Shown here piece by piece: positions 38,409 through 46,597 of a DNA stretch of 64,000 nt. The position numbers were made by a program, and so were the translations under genes. The notes below the pieces were generated by a model that saw only the letters and a list, made by a program, of their open reading frames with translations, made no database searches and was not told where the DNA came from. How positions within the stretch are numbered: position 1 is the stretch's first letter; every line of letters begins with the position of its first letter. This stretch comes from a virus, in IMG/VR virus record IMGVR_UViG_3300034954_001540, positions 16,865 through 80,864 of that record. The stretch is one strand, 5' to 3'.

Positions 38409-40703
38409 ATGCCAGCAGTCTCAAGAGCCCAACAAAGATTCTTCGGGATGGTTAGAGCGGCTCAAAAGGGGGATCTCAAATCGCCGTCGCCACAGGTTCA
38501 AAGAACTGCTGCCAGCATAAAGAAAAAGGATGCTAAGGATTTTGCATCCACCAAACATAAAGGTTTACCAGAGAAAAAAATGAAATCTTTTTCCGAAATG
38601 CAACACATCCCTGAAGAGGGATATGATCACTGGCGTGATAAGCAACTTGAGAAGTATGGCTCAGGTTATAGATCTGCAGGTAGTCGCCGCAGTGTTGCAA
38701 GGTCTGGTGGGACGCAACCAAAACCCATGCCTAAGAAGAAAGAGGGTGGTGACTCTGCTCTTGACTATGTGAAGAAGTCCATCGAAGCAAAGTATGGCAA
38801 GGGTGCCATCATGGATACTTCTAAGAAAAAGAATGAAGAGGTTGTAACTGAGAAGAAGAAAGGTCTCTGGGACAACATTCACGCTAAGAGAAAGCGTGGT
38901 GAGAAACCTGCTAAGCCTGGTGATAAAGATTATCCTAAGACTCTCAACGTCGAAGGTTATGATAAACCAGACGAGAAGTTGAAGACTGATCGGGATATGT
39001 TTAACATCCCTAAGGAAAAGCAGAATGCTGCAAAGGAGCGTCTTCTCGCTAAAGCAAAAGCAAAGCGTGCAAAACTGAAAGAAGATGTTTGGGATCAGGT
39101 TGACATCTTTGCAGAGATGAATGACTGGGAGATCTCACTCCTTAATGATACTATTATCGAAGATATCATTACTGATGTCTTCATCGAAGAATTACAAGAA
39201 GGTAGAGATATTGATAGCGTCACAGATATGCTCTGTGAGTCTGTTGATTACTCTCTTAATCTCTTGACAGAAGTATCAGATAAGTATTATGATAGTGCTG
39301 TTGCTTCTTCTAAAGCAGCAAGCAGGACTCCTGAAGTAAAGGCTGCTAACCGCAGACAAAAACTTGAAAAGGTTAAGAGTGCTGCTAAGAAGGTTGGATC
39401 TGCACTGAAGTCTGGTCTTAAGACTGGCGCTAAACTTGCACGCAAAGGTGCTGTTAAGGGTGCTGAAGTTGCTGGTAAGGCAGCAGGTCACGCGAAAAAT
39501 CTCGCGAAAGACATGGGTAGTGCCGCTAAGAAAGGTTACCAGTCCACTCAAAAGGACTCATCTTCTAGCGACTCTGATTCCTCCTCTTCTTCTTCCTCAT
39601 CTTCATCCTCCTCTTCTTCTAGCGAGTCCAAGCCTAAGAAGCCTGGTCTGCTCAGCAGAATTGGTAGCAAACTGAAGCGTGGTATCAAGAAGGCAGTTGG
39701 TGCTGGTGCAAGAGCTCTCTCCCGTGGCGCACGCAATGTTGCACGCCGTCTGGGTGAAGAGACTCTCCTAGAGAAAGGAATGTCCGAGAAGGATATGGAT
39801 TCTGCTCTTAAGGGTCACAAGTACAGTAAGAAGCAACTCATGGACATGAGTAAGAAGTCTACTAAAGAAGGTAGACACGGTGAAGCACAGTCCATGTATA
39901 AGGCTGCCCGTGCCATGAAGGAAGACACCATCAATGAGCGTGGTGATTTCTGGCATCCTGATCCTGAGAAGGATCGTAAACTGGGTGGTCCTGGCGCTAA
40001 CCAGCGTGCTCGTGAAGATCGTGCTGCTGCATCTAAACCTGCTGCTAAGAAGGAAGATCCTAAGAAACTGCGTAAGGGTGAGTCCTACATGGACTATGCC
40101 AAGCGTCAGCCAGGTTACAAAGCACCCGCTAAGAAAGAAGGTTTGCGTGACAAGATCAAGCGTAAGCTTGGTTTGAAGAGAGAGGAAGTCGAAGTCCTTT
40201 CTTTCAATGCATATCTCTCAGAGGGTAACCGCACTGGTCGTATGATGCAGAAGTCCAAGACTCAGGTCACTGGACACATCTCTGCTGACAGGGGGTCCGA
40301 CGAAAAAAAGAATCGTGAGGGTCGTAAGTCTCTAGAGAAGGATCTCAAGAAGCATGGCATCGGTCACAAGAAAGGTGTCGGTGAGTATAAGTATGACAGT
40401 GGAGAAACTGGCCGAGAAGTTTCCTATCAGACTTCAAAACCTGATAAGATGTCAAAACGCCGTTTCGGAAAGGTCATGCGTCGCATGGGACGCAAGCACG
40501 GGCAAGAATCCGTGATCACTAAAGACAAAGACAAACCTGCAAAATTGCATTATACTGAGAAAGGTAGTAAAGCAAAATCCGATAGTATCGGAAAGACTAA
40601 GGCAGGTAAGCATCCCGAAGGTTATGGTGAAACTTCTGGCACCAAAGTCAGAGGTGGTAAGCTTCCCAAGAAAACTAACAAATCATCTTATCATTATGGC
40701 TGA
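38409..40703 (+). CDS. DUF3008 protein with basic repeats and Ser-rich linker
   Basis: 764 residues, very basic. The N-terminus ('MPAVSRAQQRFFGMVRAAQK' and 'KKKDAKDFASTKHKGLPEKK') is the DUF3008 signature, a phage family of unknown function. Residues about 320-380 are Lys/Ala/Gly-rich ('VGSALKSGLKTGAKLARKGA'). A run of Ser and Asp of about 25 residues follows (nt 39555-39630), then a second basic block ('SKLKRGIKKAVGAGARALSR') resembling the first. The C-terminal 150 residues follow 'LSFNAYLSEGNRTG', which resembles a T4 prohead-protease site (hydrophobic-x-Glu before a small residue). A DNA-binding internal head protein is a hypothesis only. Confidence 0.7.
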   Translation: MPAVSRAQQRFFGMVRAAQKGDLKSPSPQVQRTAASIKKKDAKDFASTKHKGLPEKKMKSFSEMQHIPEEGYDHWRDKQLEKYGSGYRSAGSRRSVARSGGTQPKPMPKKKEGGDSALDYVKKSIEAKYGKGAIMDTSKKKNEEVVTEKKKGLWDNIHAKRKRGEKPAKPGDKDYPKTLNVEGYDKPDEKLKTDRDMFNIPKEKQNAAKERLLAKAKAKRAKLKEDVWDQVDIFAEMNDWEISLLNDTIIEDIITDVFIEELQEGRDIDSVTDMLCESVDYSLNLLTEVSDKYYDSAVASSKAASRTPEVKAANRRQKLEKVKSAAKKVGSALKSGLKTGAKLARKGAVKGAEVAGKAAGHAKNLAKDMGSAAKKGYQSTQKDSSSSDSDSSSSSSSSSSSSSSSESKPKKPGLLSRIGSKLKRGIKKAVGAGARALSRGARNVARRLGEETLLEKGMSEKDMDSALKGHKYSKKQLMDMSKKSTKEGRHGEAQSMYKAARAMKEDTINERGDFWHPDPEKDRKLGGPGANQRAREDRAAASKPAAKKEDPKKLRKGESYMDYAKRQPGYKAPAKKEGLRDKIKRKLGLKREEVEVLSFNAYLSEGNRTGRMMQKSKTQVTGHISADRGSDEKKNREGRKSLEKDLKKHGIGHKKGVGEYKYDSGETGREVSYQTSKPDKMSKRRFGKVMRRMGRKHGQESVITKDKDKPAKLHYTEKGSKAKSDSIGKTKAGKHPEGYGETSGTKVRGGKLPKKTNKSSYHYG

Positions 40704-40824
40704 AGAAAAACGCAAGTGTAAGTATTGTGGCATCACTGCCCCTCTTGGGCATCACCGTCCTACCACATGGATGGAGAAGCACGAGTTGAATTGTGCCAGA
40801 AACCCTAAGAATAAAGAAGAATGA
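40696..40824 (+). CDS. Small zinc-finger-like protein
   Basis: 42 residues. The ATG at 40696 overlaps the end of the previous gene by 8 bases. 'CKYCG' and a later His/Cys pair in 'EKHELNCA' form a possible Cys2-His-Cys zinc site. Its stop overlaps the next start (ATGA). Function is unknown; a small nucleic-acid or protein-binding adaptor is possible. Confidence 0.65.
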   Translation: MAEEKRKCKYCGITAPLGHHRPTTWMEKHELNCARNPKNKEE

Positions 40825-41294
40825 AATCCTTTTCCCAATTCGTAGCAGAGCAAGACAACGTAGATGAAGCCGTTGGTCTAGCAATCGCGAGAGCGATTGA
40901 TAAGACTAATCCCCCATTGGGTAGACCTTCTAGACGTAGAGATCTTTCTCATGCTCTGAAGATGAGGGAGGTGCTTAAAGGTGCCAAGAAGAGGAAGGAT
41001 GATAAGAAAAAATCTCCTGTTAATTTCATGCAGGATAAGAAAGAAACAAATGAAGACTGGCAGAAAAAGTCAGGCAAAAACCCTGAAGGCGGATTAAATG
41101 AAAAAGGTAGAAAGTCGTATGAGCGTGAAAACCCAGGAAGCGATCTTAAGGCACCTTCAAAAAAAGTTGGGAACCCTCGTAGAGCGAGCTTTTGTGCGCG
41201 AATGAAAGGGATGAAGAGGAAACTCACATCTAAGAAGACAGCGAGCGATCCTGATAGTAGAATTAACAAATCACTTAGAGCTTGGAATTGTTGA
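40821..41294 (+). CDS. Basic protein with T4 CTS-like N-terminus
   Basis: 157 residues, strongly basic. The N-terminus 'MKSFSQFVAEQDNVDEA' closely resembles the capsid-targeting sequence of T4 internal proteins ('MKTYQEFIAEA'), which directs proteins into the prohead and is removed by gp21. The C-terminal half ('KNPEGGLNEKGRKSYERENP', 'GNPRRASFCARMKGMKRKL', 'DPDSRINKSLRAWNC') is a conserved cyanophage block that I believe is DUF6321. It overlaps the previous gene by an ATGA junction. An internal head protein ejected with the DNA would fit, but this is inference. Confidence 0.7.
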   Translation: MKSFSQFVAEQDNVDEAVGLAIARAIDKTNPPLGRPSRRRDLSHALKMREVLKGAKKRKDDKKKSPVNFMQDKKETNEDWQKKSGKNPEGGLNEKGRKSYERENPGSDLKAPSKKVGNPRRASFCARMKGMKRKLTSKKTASDPDSRINKSLRAWNC

Positions 41295-41305
41295 GGTATT
41301 AGATT

Positions 41306-41602
41306 ATGTCAAACGATAAGGAGTTCTCTGACTTTAAGTTGGAGAGGAAGGAGTGTGAGAAGTGTGGTGCAACTTGGATTAACGGACAACATGTCTGGAG
41401 GGGCACAGGTGCTCAGACAAAGGACAGTGAGTTAGATCTTGCTGGTCTAGTCTGCAATAAACTTGGCAATCATCAGTGCATCAATCCTAAGAAAGGAGAG
41501 GATGGTGGACAGACTTGGGAGTATCGTGCTGGATATATTGATGGTCTGATTAGAGGTAAAACAGACACTATGAAAGAGTTAGGAAAGCTTGACAATTCAT
41601 AG
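41306..41602 (+). CDS. Small Cys-rich conserved phage protein
   Basis: 98 residues. A 'CEKCGATWINGQHVWRGTG' motif near the N-terminus and two more cysteines ('GLVCNKLGNHQCINP') suggest a metal site. A charged helix at the C-terminus contains 'GYIDGLIRGKTDTMKEL'. It is the last gene before petE. Function is unknown. Confidence 0.7.
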   Translation: MSNDKEFSDFKLERKECEKCGATWINGQHVWRGTGAQTKDSELDLAGLVCNKLGNHQCINPKKGEDGGQTWEYRAGYIDGLIRGKTDTMKELGKLDNS

Positions 41603-41649
41603 TATTACTACCTAAAAACGTAGCTATATAAGGCAGTTAGTAACAAGGT

Positions 41650-41973
41650 ATGAAGTTTCTAATTGCTTTTTTCGCTTCAATTTTTCTCGCTGCTCCAGCG
41701 TTTGCCGTCGATGTCCAAATGGGATACGACGGTAATCTTGTATTTGAGCCTGCCGAGGTTACAATCTCCGCTGGAGAATCAGTCCATTTCGTCAACAACA
41801 TGTTGCCACCTCACAACGTTATTGTAGAGGATCATCCTGAATTGGGTCATGAAGCCCTTGCAATGATGCCTGGTGAGGAGTTTGATGTTGCATTTCCTGA
41901 AGCAGGGGTGTATACTTATTGGTGCGGTCCCCATAAAGGGGCTGGTATGATAGGCACTGTAACCGTTGAATAA
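41650..41973 (+). CDS. petE: Plastocyanin (phage-encoded)
   Basis: Type 1 copper electron carrier between cytochrome b6f (or c-type donors) and photosystem I in the thylakoid lumen. 107 residues with a signal peptide ending at Ala-Phe-Ala19, leaving a mature protein of about 88 residues, slightly shorter than typical plastocyanin (about 97-99). The copper ligands are all present: His55 ('PPHNV'), Cys92, His95 and Met100 in 'WCGPHKGAGM'. An AAGG lies just before the ATG. It overlaps talC by one base (TAATG), making it the first gene of a metabolic run. Phage plastocyanins are known in cyanomyoviruses and probably help keep electron flow going during infection. Confidence 0.95.
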   Translation: MKFLIAFFASIFLAAPAFAVDVQMGYDGNLVFEPAEVTISAGESVHFVNNMLPPHNVIVEDHPELGHEALAMMPGEEFDVAFPEAGVYTYWCGPHKGAGMIGTVTVE

Positions 41974-42629
41974 TGAAAATCTTTTTAGATACTGCTGATG
42001 TCTCTGAAATTAAAAAGGCATACAGCACAGGTTTGATTGATGGAGTAACAACAAACCCGACACTGATTTTGAGATCGGGGGATACACTTTATAATGTAGC
42101 ATCAAGACTACTTAAAGAATGTCCAGACTTTATCAGCGTCTCCACGGAGGTGGTTGCAGAGACAGCTGACGAAATGATTGAGCAAGCAAAAACTTATTTT
42201 CCACTAGGTGATGCAGTTACAATCAAAGTCCCTTGCACTGTTGAGGGACTGAAAGCATGTAAGATCCTTTCGGATCAAGGCGTCAAGGTCAATGTAACTC
42301 TCATCTTCTCAGTGGCACAAGCATTGTTGGCAGCAAAGGCAGGGGCAGCATATGTCTCTCCCTTTGTTGGTCGCTGCAATGACAACTCATTTAGTGGAGT
42401 TGAGTTGGTCCGTGCAATCGCTAATGCATTTAGTGTGCAGATGATGACCACTGAAATCCTCGCAGCATCACTGCGAGATGTCCATCACGTTTCTCGCTGC
42501 TACACATATGGTGCGAGTGTTGTGACTATGCCACCTAAGGTATTCTGGAAAATGTATGATCATGTGTTGACTAGAGAGGGACTTGATCTTTTCCAAAAAG
42601 ATTGGGAATCTGCTAATGCAAACACTTAA
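41973..42629 (+). CDS. talC: Transaldolase (TalC type)
   Basis: Short-form transaldolase of the pentose phosphate pathway, moving a three-carbon unit between sugar phosphates; cytosolic. 218 residues, the length of the TalC/fructose-6-phosphate aldolase-like family. 'MKIFLDTADVSEIKKAYSTG', 'GVTTNPTL' and the Schiff-base lysine Lys85 in 'VTIKVPCT' are visible, as are 'NVTLIFSVAQALLAAKAGA' and 'YVSPFVGR'. It starts one base into the petE stop and overlaps the oxidase gene by 14 bases. TalC is one of the most frequent cyanophage metabolic genes and acts together with gnd and zwf here. Confidence 0.96.
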   Translation: MKIFLDTADVSEIKKAYSTGLIDGVTTNPTLILRSGDTLYNVASRLLKECPDFISVSTEVVAETADEMIEQAKTYFPLGDAVTIKVPCTVEGLKACKILSDQGVKVNVTLIFSVAQALLAAKAGAAYVSPFVGRCNDNSFSGVELVRAIANAFSVQMMTTEILAASLRDVHHVSRCYTYGASVVTMPPKVFWKMYDHVLTREGLDLFQKDWESANANT

Positions 42630-43119
42630 TAAATTCGCAATCGCGATAAGTATCGGTATCCTTGACTTCCTTTATGAAGGTAGGGATTACCAACGTTTCT
42701 GGGTGCTTGAGGAAATTGCTCGCGCACCCTATTTTGCTTTCCTAAGTGTGTTACATCTTCGTGAAAGCATGGGACTTCGTGGTCCTGACCATCTATATTT
42801 GATGAAGCAGCACTTCGAGCAGAGCGTCAATGAAACTGAGCATCTGGAGTATATGGAAAGTCGGCACGGTAATCGTTATTGGATCGATCGCTTTGTTGCC
42901 CGACACCTCGTACTCCTATATTATTGGATCAACGTGGCTTATTACTGGTTGGCTCCTCGCGCTGCATACCATCTGTCATATGAAATAGAAATCCATGCGG
43001 CAACTACATACGGTAAGTATATTGCAAAGAATGGGAAGGATGAAAAGATCCTTGAGATCTTAAATGATGAATTGCACCACTCAACAGAATTGAAAGAAGC
43101 TATGGAGATGATTAAATGA
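42616..43119 (+). CDS. ptox: Plastoquinol terminal oxidase (PTOX)
   Basis: Diiron oxidase that passes electrons from plastoquinol to oxygen, a safety valve when photosystem I is limiting. 167 residues from the ATG at 42616; an upstream in-frame ATG at 42583 lies inside talC. The alternative-oxidase ligand pattern is complete: Glu32 ('LEEIARAPYF'), Glu73-x2-His76 ('NETEHLE'), Glu123 or Glu125 ('YEIEIHAATTY') and Glu152-x2-His155 ('DELHHS'). A hydrophobic patch around residues 97-117 would anchor it in the membrane. It is shorter than cyanobacterial forms. It overlaps gnd by an ATGA junction. Confidence 0.93.
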   Translation: MQTLNKFAIAISIGILDFLYEGRDYQRFWVLEEIARAPYFAFLSVLHLRESMGLRGPDHLYLMKQHFEQSVNETEHLEYMESRHGNRYWIDRFVARHLVLLYYWINVAYYWLAPRAAYHLSYEIEIHAATTYGKYIAKNGKDEKILEILNDELHHSTELKEAMEMIK

Positions 43120-44174
43120 AAGTAGGACTTATCGGTCTCGGACGTATGGGCGAGGGTATGTCTCGCCGTATGATGGCAGCAGGTCATGAAGTCTGGGGAT
43201 ATCGTCGCAACCTAAAGAAAGCAGAAGAGGCATACGAAAAAGGGTATGTCAGTGGCATCGCTTATGGACTGCAGCAACTGTCTGAAGTAGTGCATAGAGG
43301 GACTTCCATTTATGGAGAGAAGTCTGGAGAAACTGTCTATAAACCAGCAGTTTTTATGATGGTTATTCCAGCAGAATTAGTCGAGGACACACTCAATGAG
43401 TTACTACAGTTTTGTAACGAGGGAGATATTATTGTTGATCATGGCAATAGTAATTTTAAGGATAGCAGGAGGAGGGCAGAGAAACTTGCTAAACTGGGTA
43501 TCCAATACATTGACTGTGGCACTAGCGGTGGTGTTTACGGTTTGGAGCGTGGATACTGTCTTATGGTTGGTGGTACAGATACTGCAGTATCCGTCTGCTC
43601 TCCACTCTTTAATGCACTCGCACCAGGAATTGCTGCTGCCCCACGCACCCGCGATGGCGACTTCGTTAGGCAGTCTGAGTTAGGATGGTTGAGATGTGGT
43701 GGTCCTGGTGCAGGACACTTCACTAAGATGGTCCACAATGGTGTTGAATATGGCATTATGCAAGCATATGCAGAGGGTTTTAATATCCTTAAAGAGGCTA
43801 ATGCAGGAAGAGCTTATGTTGCTGAGGGTGATGCCGAGGTGGCTCCCATGGAATGCCCCGAGGATTATTGCTACGACATTGATGTACCTGAGGTTGCTGA
43901 GCTATGGCGTCGCGGTAGCGTGGTTGGGTCTTGGTTACTTGATCTTAGTGCGGATGTATTATACGGCAATGGTGAGCTTGATAAGTTTGACGGCGGTGTC
44001 TCCGATAGTGGGGAAGGTCGTTGGACTGTGCATACCGCTGTGGACCTTGGCGTACCCGCCCCTGTATTATCTGCAGCGTTATATGAAAGATTCACTTCCC
44101 GTGGTCTAGGGAAGTATGCAAATAAAATCCTTAACGGGATGCGTTACATGTTTGGAGGACACAACGTACGATGA
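43116..44174 (+). CDS. gnd: 6-phosphogluconate dehydrogenase (decarboxylating)
   Basis: Oxidises 6-phosphogluconate to ribulose 5-phosphate, releasing CO2 and reducing NAD(P)+. 352 residues, the short bacterial form. An N-terminal Rossmann fold 'MKVGLIGLGRMGEGMSRRMM' is followed by the substrate signature 'DHGNSNFKDSRRR', then 'YIDCGTSGGVYGLERGYCLM' and the active-site region 'GPGAGHFTKMVHNGVEYGIM'. It overlaps PTOX by an ATGA junction and the next small gene by four bases. Together with zwf it would supply NADPH and pentose for nucleotide synthesis. Confidence 0.95.
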   Translation: MKVGLIGLGRMGEGMSRRMMAAGHEVWGYRRNLKKAEEAYEKGYVSGIAYGLQQLSEVVHRGTSIYGEKSGETVYKPAVFMMVIPAELVEDTLNELLQFCNEGDIIVDHGNSNFKDSRRRAEKLAKLGIQYIDCGTSGGVYGLERGYCLMVGGTDTAVSVCSPLFNALAPGIAAAPRTRDGDFVRQSELGWLRCGGPGAGHFTKMVHNGVEYGIMQAYAEGFNILKEANAGRAYVAEGDAEVAPMECPEDYCYDIDVPEVAELWRRGSVVGSWLLDLSADVLYGNGELDKFDGGVSDSGEGRWTVHTAVDLGVPAPVLSAALYERFTSRGLGKYANKILNGMRYMFGGHNVR

Positions 44175-44398
44175 AACAAACTGAGTCAAATACTCAACTT
44201 CTAGAGAGGTTTGAAAAAAGAATCAAACAACTCTCAGAAGAGCAAGGCAAACTTGATGTTGCCTACCAACGGTGGTTGGAATTGGATGTGATGCTGAATC
44301 GTCTGGAAGGATCGAAGCAAGCGATTGAATATCTGGAGTATGGTAGACTCCCTAATGATGGTCAGCACACTGGCATGGAGGATCATGCACCTAGGTGA
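44171..44398 (+). CDS. Small coiled-coil protein between gnd and zwf
   Basis: 75 residues, highly charged and helical ('LLERFEKRIKQLSEEQGKLD', 'MLNRLEGSKQAIEYLEYGRL'). It begins in an ATGA overlap with gnd. Function is unknown. Its position within the pentose phosphate genes could mean a regulatory role, but nothing in the sequence shows this. Confidence 0.7.
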   Translation: MKQTESNTQLLERFEKRIKQLSEEQGKLDVAYQRWLELDVMLNRLEGSKQAIEYLEYGRLPNDGQHTGMEDHAPR

Positions 44399-44516
44399 CT
44401 TCTTACTTTGGATCTCAATACCCTTTGTATGTGCCACCATCACATTTGGAAGACTTAAAGGTGAAAATGACTATTACGAAACTGACAAATATGACGGAAA
44501 CGGCACCGCTCACTAG
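44385..44516 (+). CDS. Small single-pass membrane protein
   Basis: 43 residues. The ATG at 44385 is preceded by GGAGG at 3 bases' spacing. One hydrophobic segment 'FLLWISIPFVCATITFG' is followed by a charged tail ('LKGENDYYETDKYDGNG'). It overlaps the end of the previous gene and the start of zwf in other frames. The clean membrane helix and strong ribosome-binding site support it being real. Confidence 0.55.
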   Translation: MHLGDFLLWISIPFVCATITFGRLKGENDYYETDKYDGNGTAH

Positions 44517-45831
44517 GGGCATTGTTATCTTCGGAGCAACGGGAGACCTATGCAAGAAGAAACTAATCCCCGCACTATACAAACTCTGGCAGAAGGAATT
44601 GCTGCCAGAGAATTTTCTTATCACTGGAAGTGCTAGGAGAGAGCCTACTACACAGATGTGGAAGGAATCTCTTGGTGACTATCCAGATGATTTTTTACAG
44701 AATTTAGACTACCAATGTGCTGATCTGGAGAATGTAGAGTCTCTTAGGAATCTCCCAGCATACATTGATGACATGACATATTTCCTCTCAGTCCCACCTG
44801 AGAGATATGCTGCAGCAATTCAAAATCTAAAGGAGGCAGGTTGCCTTGAAGACCCAGAAAGATCCCGTGTGGTTGTGGAGAAACCCTTTGGGCACGATTA
44901 TAAATCTGCTCATCATCTACAGTCAGTGGTGGAGCGACATCTACGCGAAAAACAAATTTATCGCATTGACCATTATCTCGGTAAAGATACTGTTAATAAC
45001 ATTATCACCACTCGCTTTGGTAATATTCTACTGGAGCCGCTATGGAATAGGGACTATGTAGAAGAGATTCAGATCTTTGCATCCGAGACAATCGGATGTG
45101 AGGGTAGATCACAATACTATGAAACCGCAGGTGCAGTAAGGGACATGCTGCAAAACCATATCCTGCAAGTGTTGGCACTCATTGCCATGGAGCCACCTGT
45201 CAAAATGAATGCTAGGGAACTCAGACGTGAGAAGACAAAACTATTGTCCGCAACTAGACTTTCCACAGATGTTATCTTAGGTCAATATGAATCCTATAAA
45301 TCTGAAGACGGTGTTGATCCTAGGAGTCACACTCCTACCTATTTTGCTGGCACTCTATTCATCGATAACTGGCGTTGGTCGGGAGTACCTTTTCGTGTCA
45401 TGACAGGTAAGCAACTACCCTATGCATGTGTTGAGGTAGTTGTTAAACTCAAGACACCCACTATTCAACTGTACGAGGGGGAGCATGGAGATCGCATTGT
45501 CATTAGGCTTCAGCCTAATCCTCATCTGGATATTCGCATGGATATGAAAACGCCAGGTTTGACAAACTTAGTTGAGCACGCTACACTTACCTATGATTAC
45601 CCTCAAGAGAGGGCGATTGATGGTTATGAAAAACTGCTCTACGACGCTATCGAAGGAGATCAAAGTCACTTTATCCATGCTGATGAGGTCATGGAGTCAT
45701 GGCGCATCGTTGATGATCTTCTTTGCACTGGTGATTCTTGTCCTATTCGTACAACCCCTTATCTATATAAAGGAGGATGGGGTCCACAATACAAAGTAGA
45801 TTTCATTACCAACTGGGATTATCCACAATGA
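44467..45831 (+). CDS. zwf: Glucose-6-phosphate dehydrogenase
   Basis: First step of the oxidative pentose phosphate pathway, yielding NADPH. The nucleotide-binding start 'IVIFGATGDLCKKKLIPALY' and the active-site motif 'YRIDHYLGKDTVNNI' are clear, as are 'VVEKPFGHD' and 'FHADEV'-like 'FIHADEVMESW' near the C-terminus. The frame opens at GTG 44395, but ATG 44467 is chosen because AAAGGTG lies just upstream; ATG 44491 is also possible. This gives 454 residues, shorter than the usual 480-510. It overlaps the next gene by ATGA. Cyanobacterial G6PDH is tuned by OpcA and thioredoxin; neither partner is encoded here. Confidence 0.94.
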   Translation: MTITKLTNMTETAPLTRGIVIFGATGDLCKKKLIPALYKLWQKELLPENFLITGSARREPTTQMWKESLGDYPDDFLQNLDYQCADLENVESLRNLPAYIDDMTYFLSVPPERYAAAIQNLKEAGCLEDPERSRVVVEKPFGHDYKSAHHLQSVVERHLREKQIYRIDHYLGKDTVNNIITTRFGNILLEPLWNRDYVEEIQIFASETIGCEGRSQYYETAGAVRDMLQNHILQVLALIAMEPPVKMNARELRREKTKLLSATRLSTDVILGQYESYKSEDGVDPRSHTPTYFAGTLFIDNWRWSGVPFRVMTGKQLPYACVEVVVKLKTPTIQLYEGEHGDRIVIRLQPNPHLDIRMDMKTPGLTNLVEHATLTYDYPQERAIDGYEKLLYDAIEGDQSHFIHADEVMESWRIVDDLLCTGDSCPIRTTPYLYKGGWGPQYKVDFITNWDYPQ

Positions 45832-46028
45832 GAAACGAAATTCTTACTGCTCTCAGGACAGACGCTGAGGGCAACATTCAAAAAGCAAGACTCAACATTG
45901 AGATCTATCTAAAAAATCCTGTAGGTATCGGTGAGCATCCCGATGTCCTCGGTGCTATTCAAGAGCAACTGGATATCATTGCCCACGAGCAAGAGCGCAT
46001 TGATATGCTGCAGAAATACTTCTCATGA
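45828..46028 (+). CDS. Small helical protein
   Basis: 66 residues from the ATG in the ATGA overlap with zwf. Amphipathic and helical ('LGAIQEQLDIIAHEQERIDM'). No family is recognised. It belongs to the chain of overlapping small genes between zwf and the terminase gene. Confidence 0.65.
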   Translation: MRNEILTALRTDAEGNIQKARLNIEIYLKNPVGIGEHPDVLGAIQEQLDIIAHEQERIDMLQKYFS

Positions 46029-46195
46029 ATTTCTTCCATGCTGCAGGACACTTCTCTGCTTGGGTCCTAAATACTTGGTGGACTATGGCAATTCTAGGAT
46101 GGTCATTGGTCTTCGTGCCTATCATAGGTATGCATCTTGTCCACAAGTATGGGTGGGAGCATTGGCAACCCTTCACTAAAAAGCATGGAAAATGA
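46025..46195 (+). CDS. Small membrane protein, 56 residues
   Basis: Starts in an ATGA overlap with the previous gene and ends in an 11-base overlap with the next. Hydrophobic, Trp-rich core 'WTMAILGWSLVFVPIIGMHL' with a basic C-terminus ('KYGWEHWQPFTKKHGK'). Probably one membrane pass. Function is unknown. Confidence 0.6.
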   Translation: MNFFHAAGHFSAWVLNTWWTMAILGWSLVFVPIIGMHLVHKYGWEHWQPFTKKHGK

Positions 46196-46394
46196 AGAGA
46201 GTAGTTTCGGCTACGAGTGGACTATACAGGACATATATCTCCTGTACCACTGTGTATGCGAAACGATTAGGATGTGGCCAGGGGCACCTGCTCGACCAGC
46301 AGAAGAGCAGGAGCATCTGAGAATATTGAGAGACGAGCTATATAAGGGAGTATTAGACTACAAATTTCACCACATGGATGTTGATGAAAAATGA
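46185..46394 (+). CDS. Small hypothetical protein
   Basis: 69 residues from the ATG at 46185, overlapping the previous gene. Contains 'WTIQDIYLLYHCVCETIRMW' and 'RILRDELYKGVLDYKFHHMD'. No family is recognised. Its stop overlaps the next start (ATGA). Confidence 0.6.
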   Translation: MENEESSFGYEWTIQDIYLLYHCVCETIRMWPGAPARPAEEQEHLRILRDELYKGVLDYKFHHMDVDEK

Positions 46395-46597
46395 GTGCAA
46401 AACTTCTCCTATGTCTAGCACCTCTTGGTATAATTTTTATTATGATGAAACTTGCTGTTTGGTTGAGTGCCGTTAATGAGGAATCTAATTATGTCATTAG
46501 AGAACCTTTACGAAAGCGAGGACCCTTCGTGGCAAATCCATATGAGGATGTTGACCAAGAGGAAGAGGAATATGGAGATCGCACAGACTATAGATAA
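46391..46597 (+). CDS. Small membrane protein with acidic tail
   Basis: 68 residues. An N-terminal hydrophobic segment ('LLLCLAPLGIIFIMMKLAVW') is followed by an Arg/Lys patch and a very acidic tail ('NPYEDVDQEEEEYGDRTDYR'). It starts in an ATGA overlap. The tail region is also read in another frame by the following gene. Function is unknown. Confidence 0.6.
   Translation: MSAKLLLCLAPLGIIFIMMKLAVWLSAVNEESNYVIREPLRKRGPFVANPYEDVDQEEEEYGDRTDYR

Noticed and set aside
38260-38520. Frame bridging two genes at 38260-38520
   Set aside because: It covers the junction of two better-supported genes in another frame and has no ribosome-binding site.
41589-41630. TTGACA at 41589 and TATATA at 41625 as a petE promoter
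   Set aside because: The spacing between the two boxes is 30 bases and no second box fits at 16-18 bases from either.
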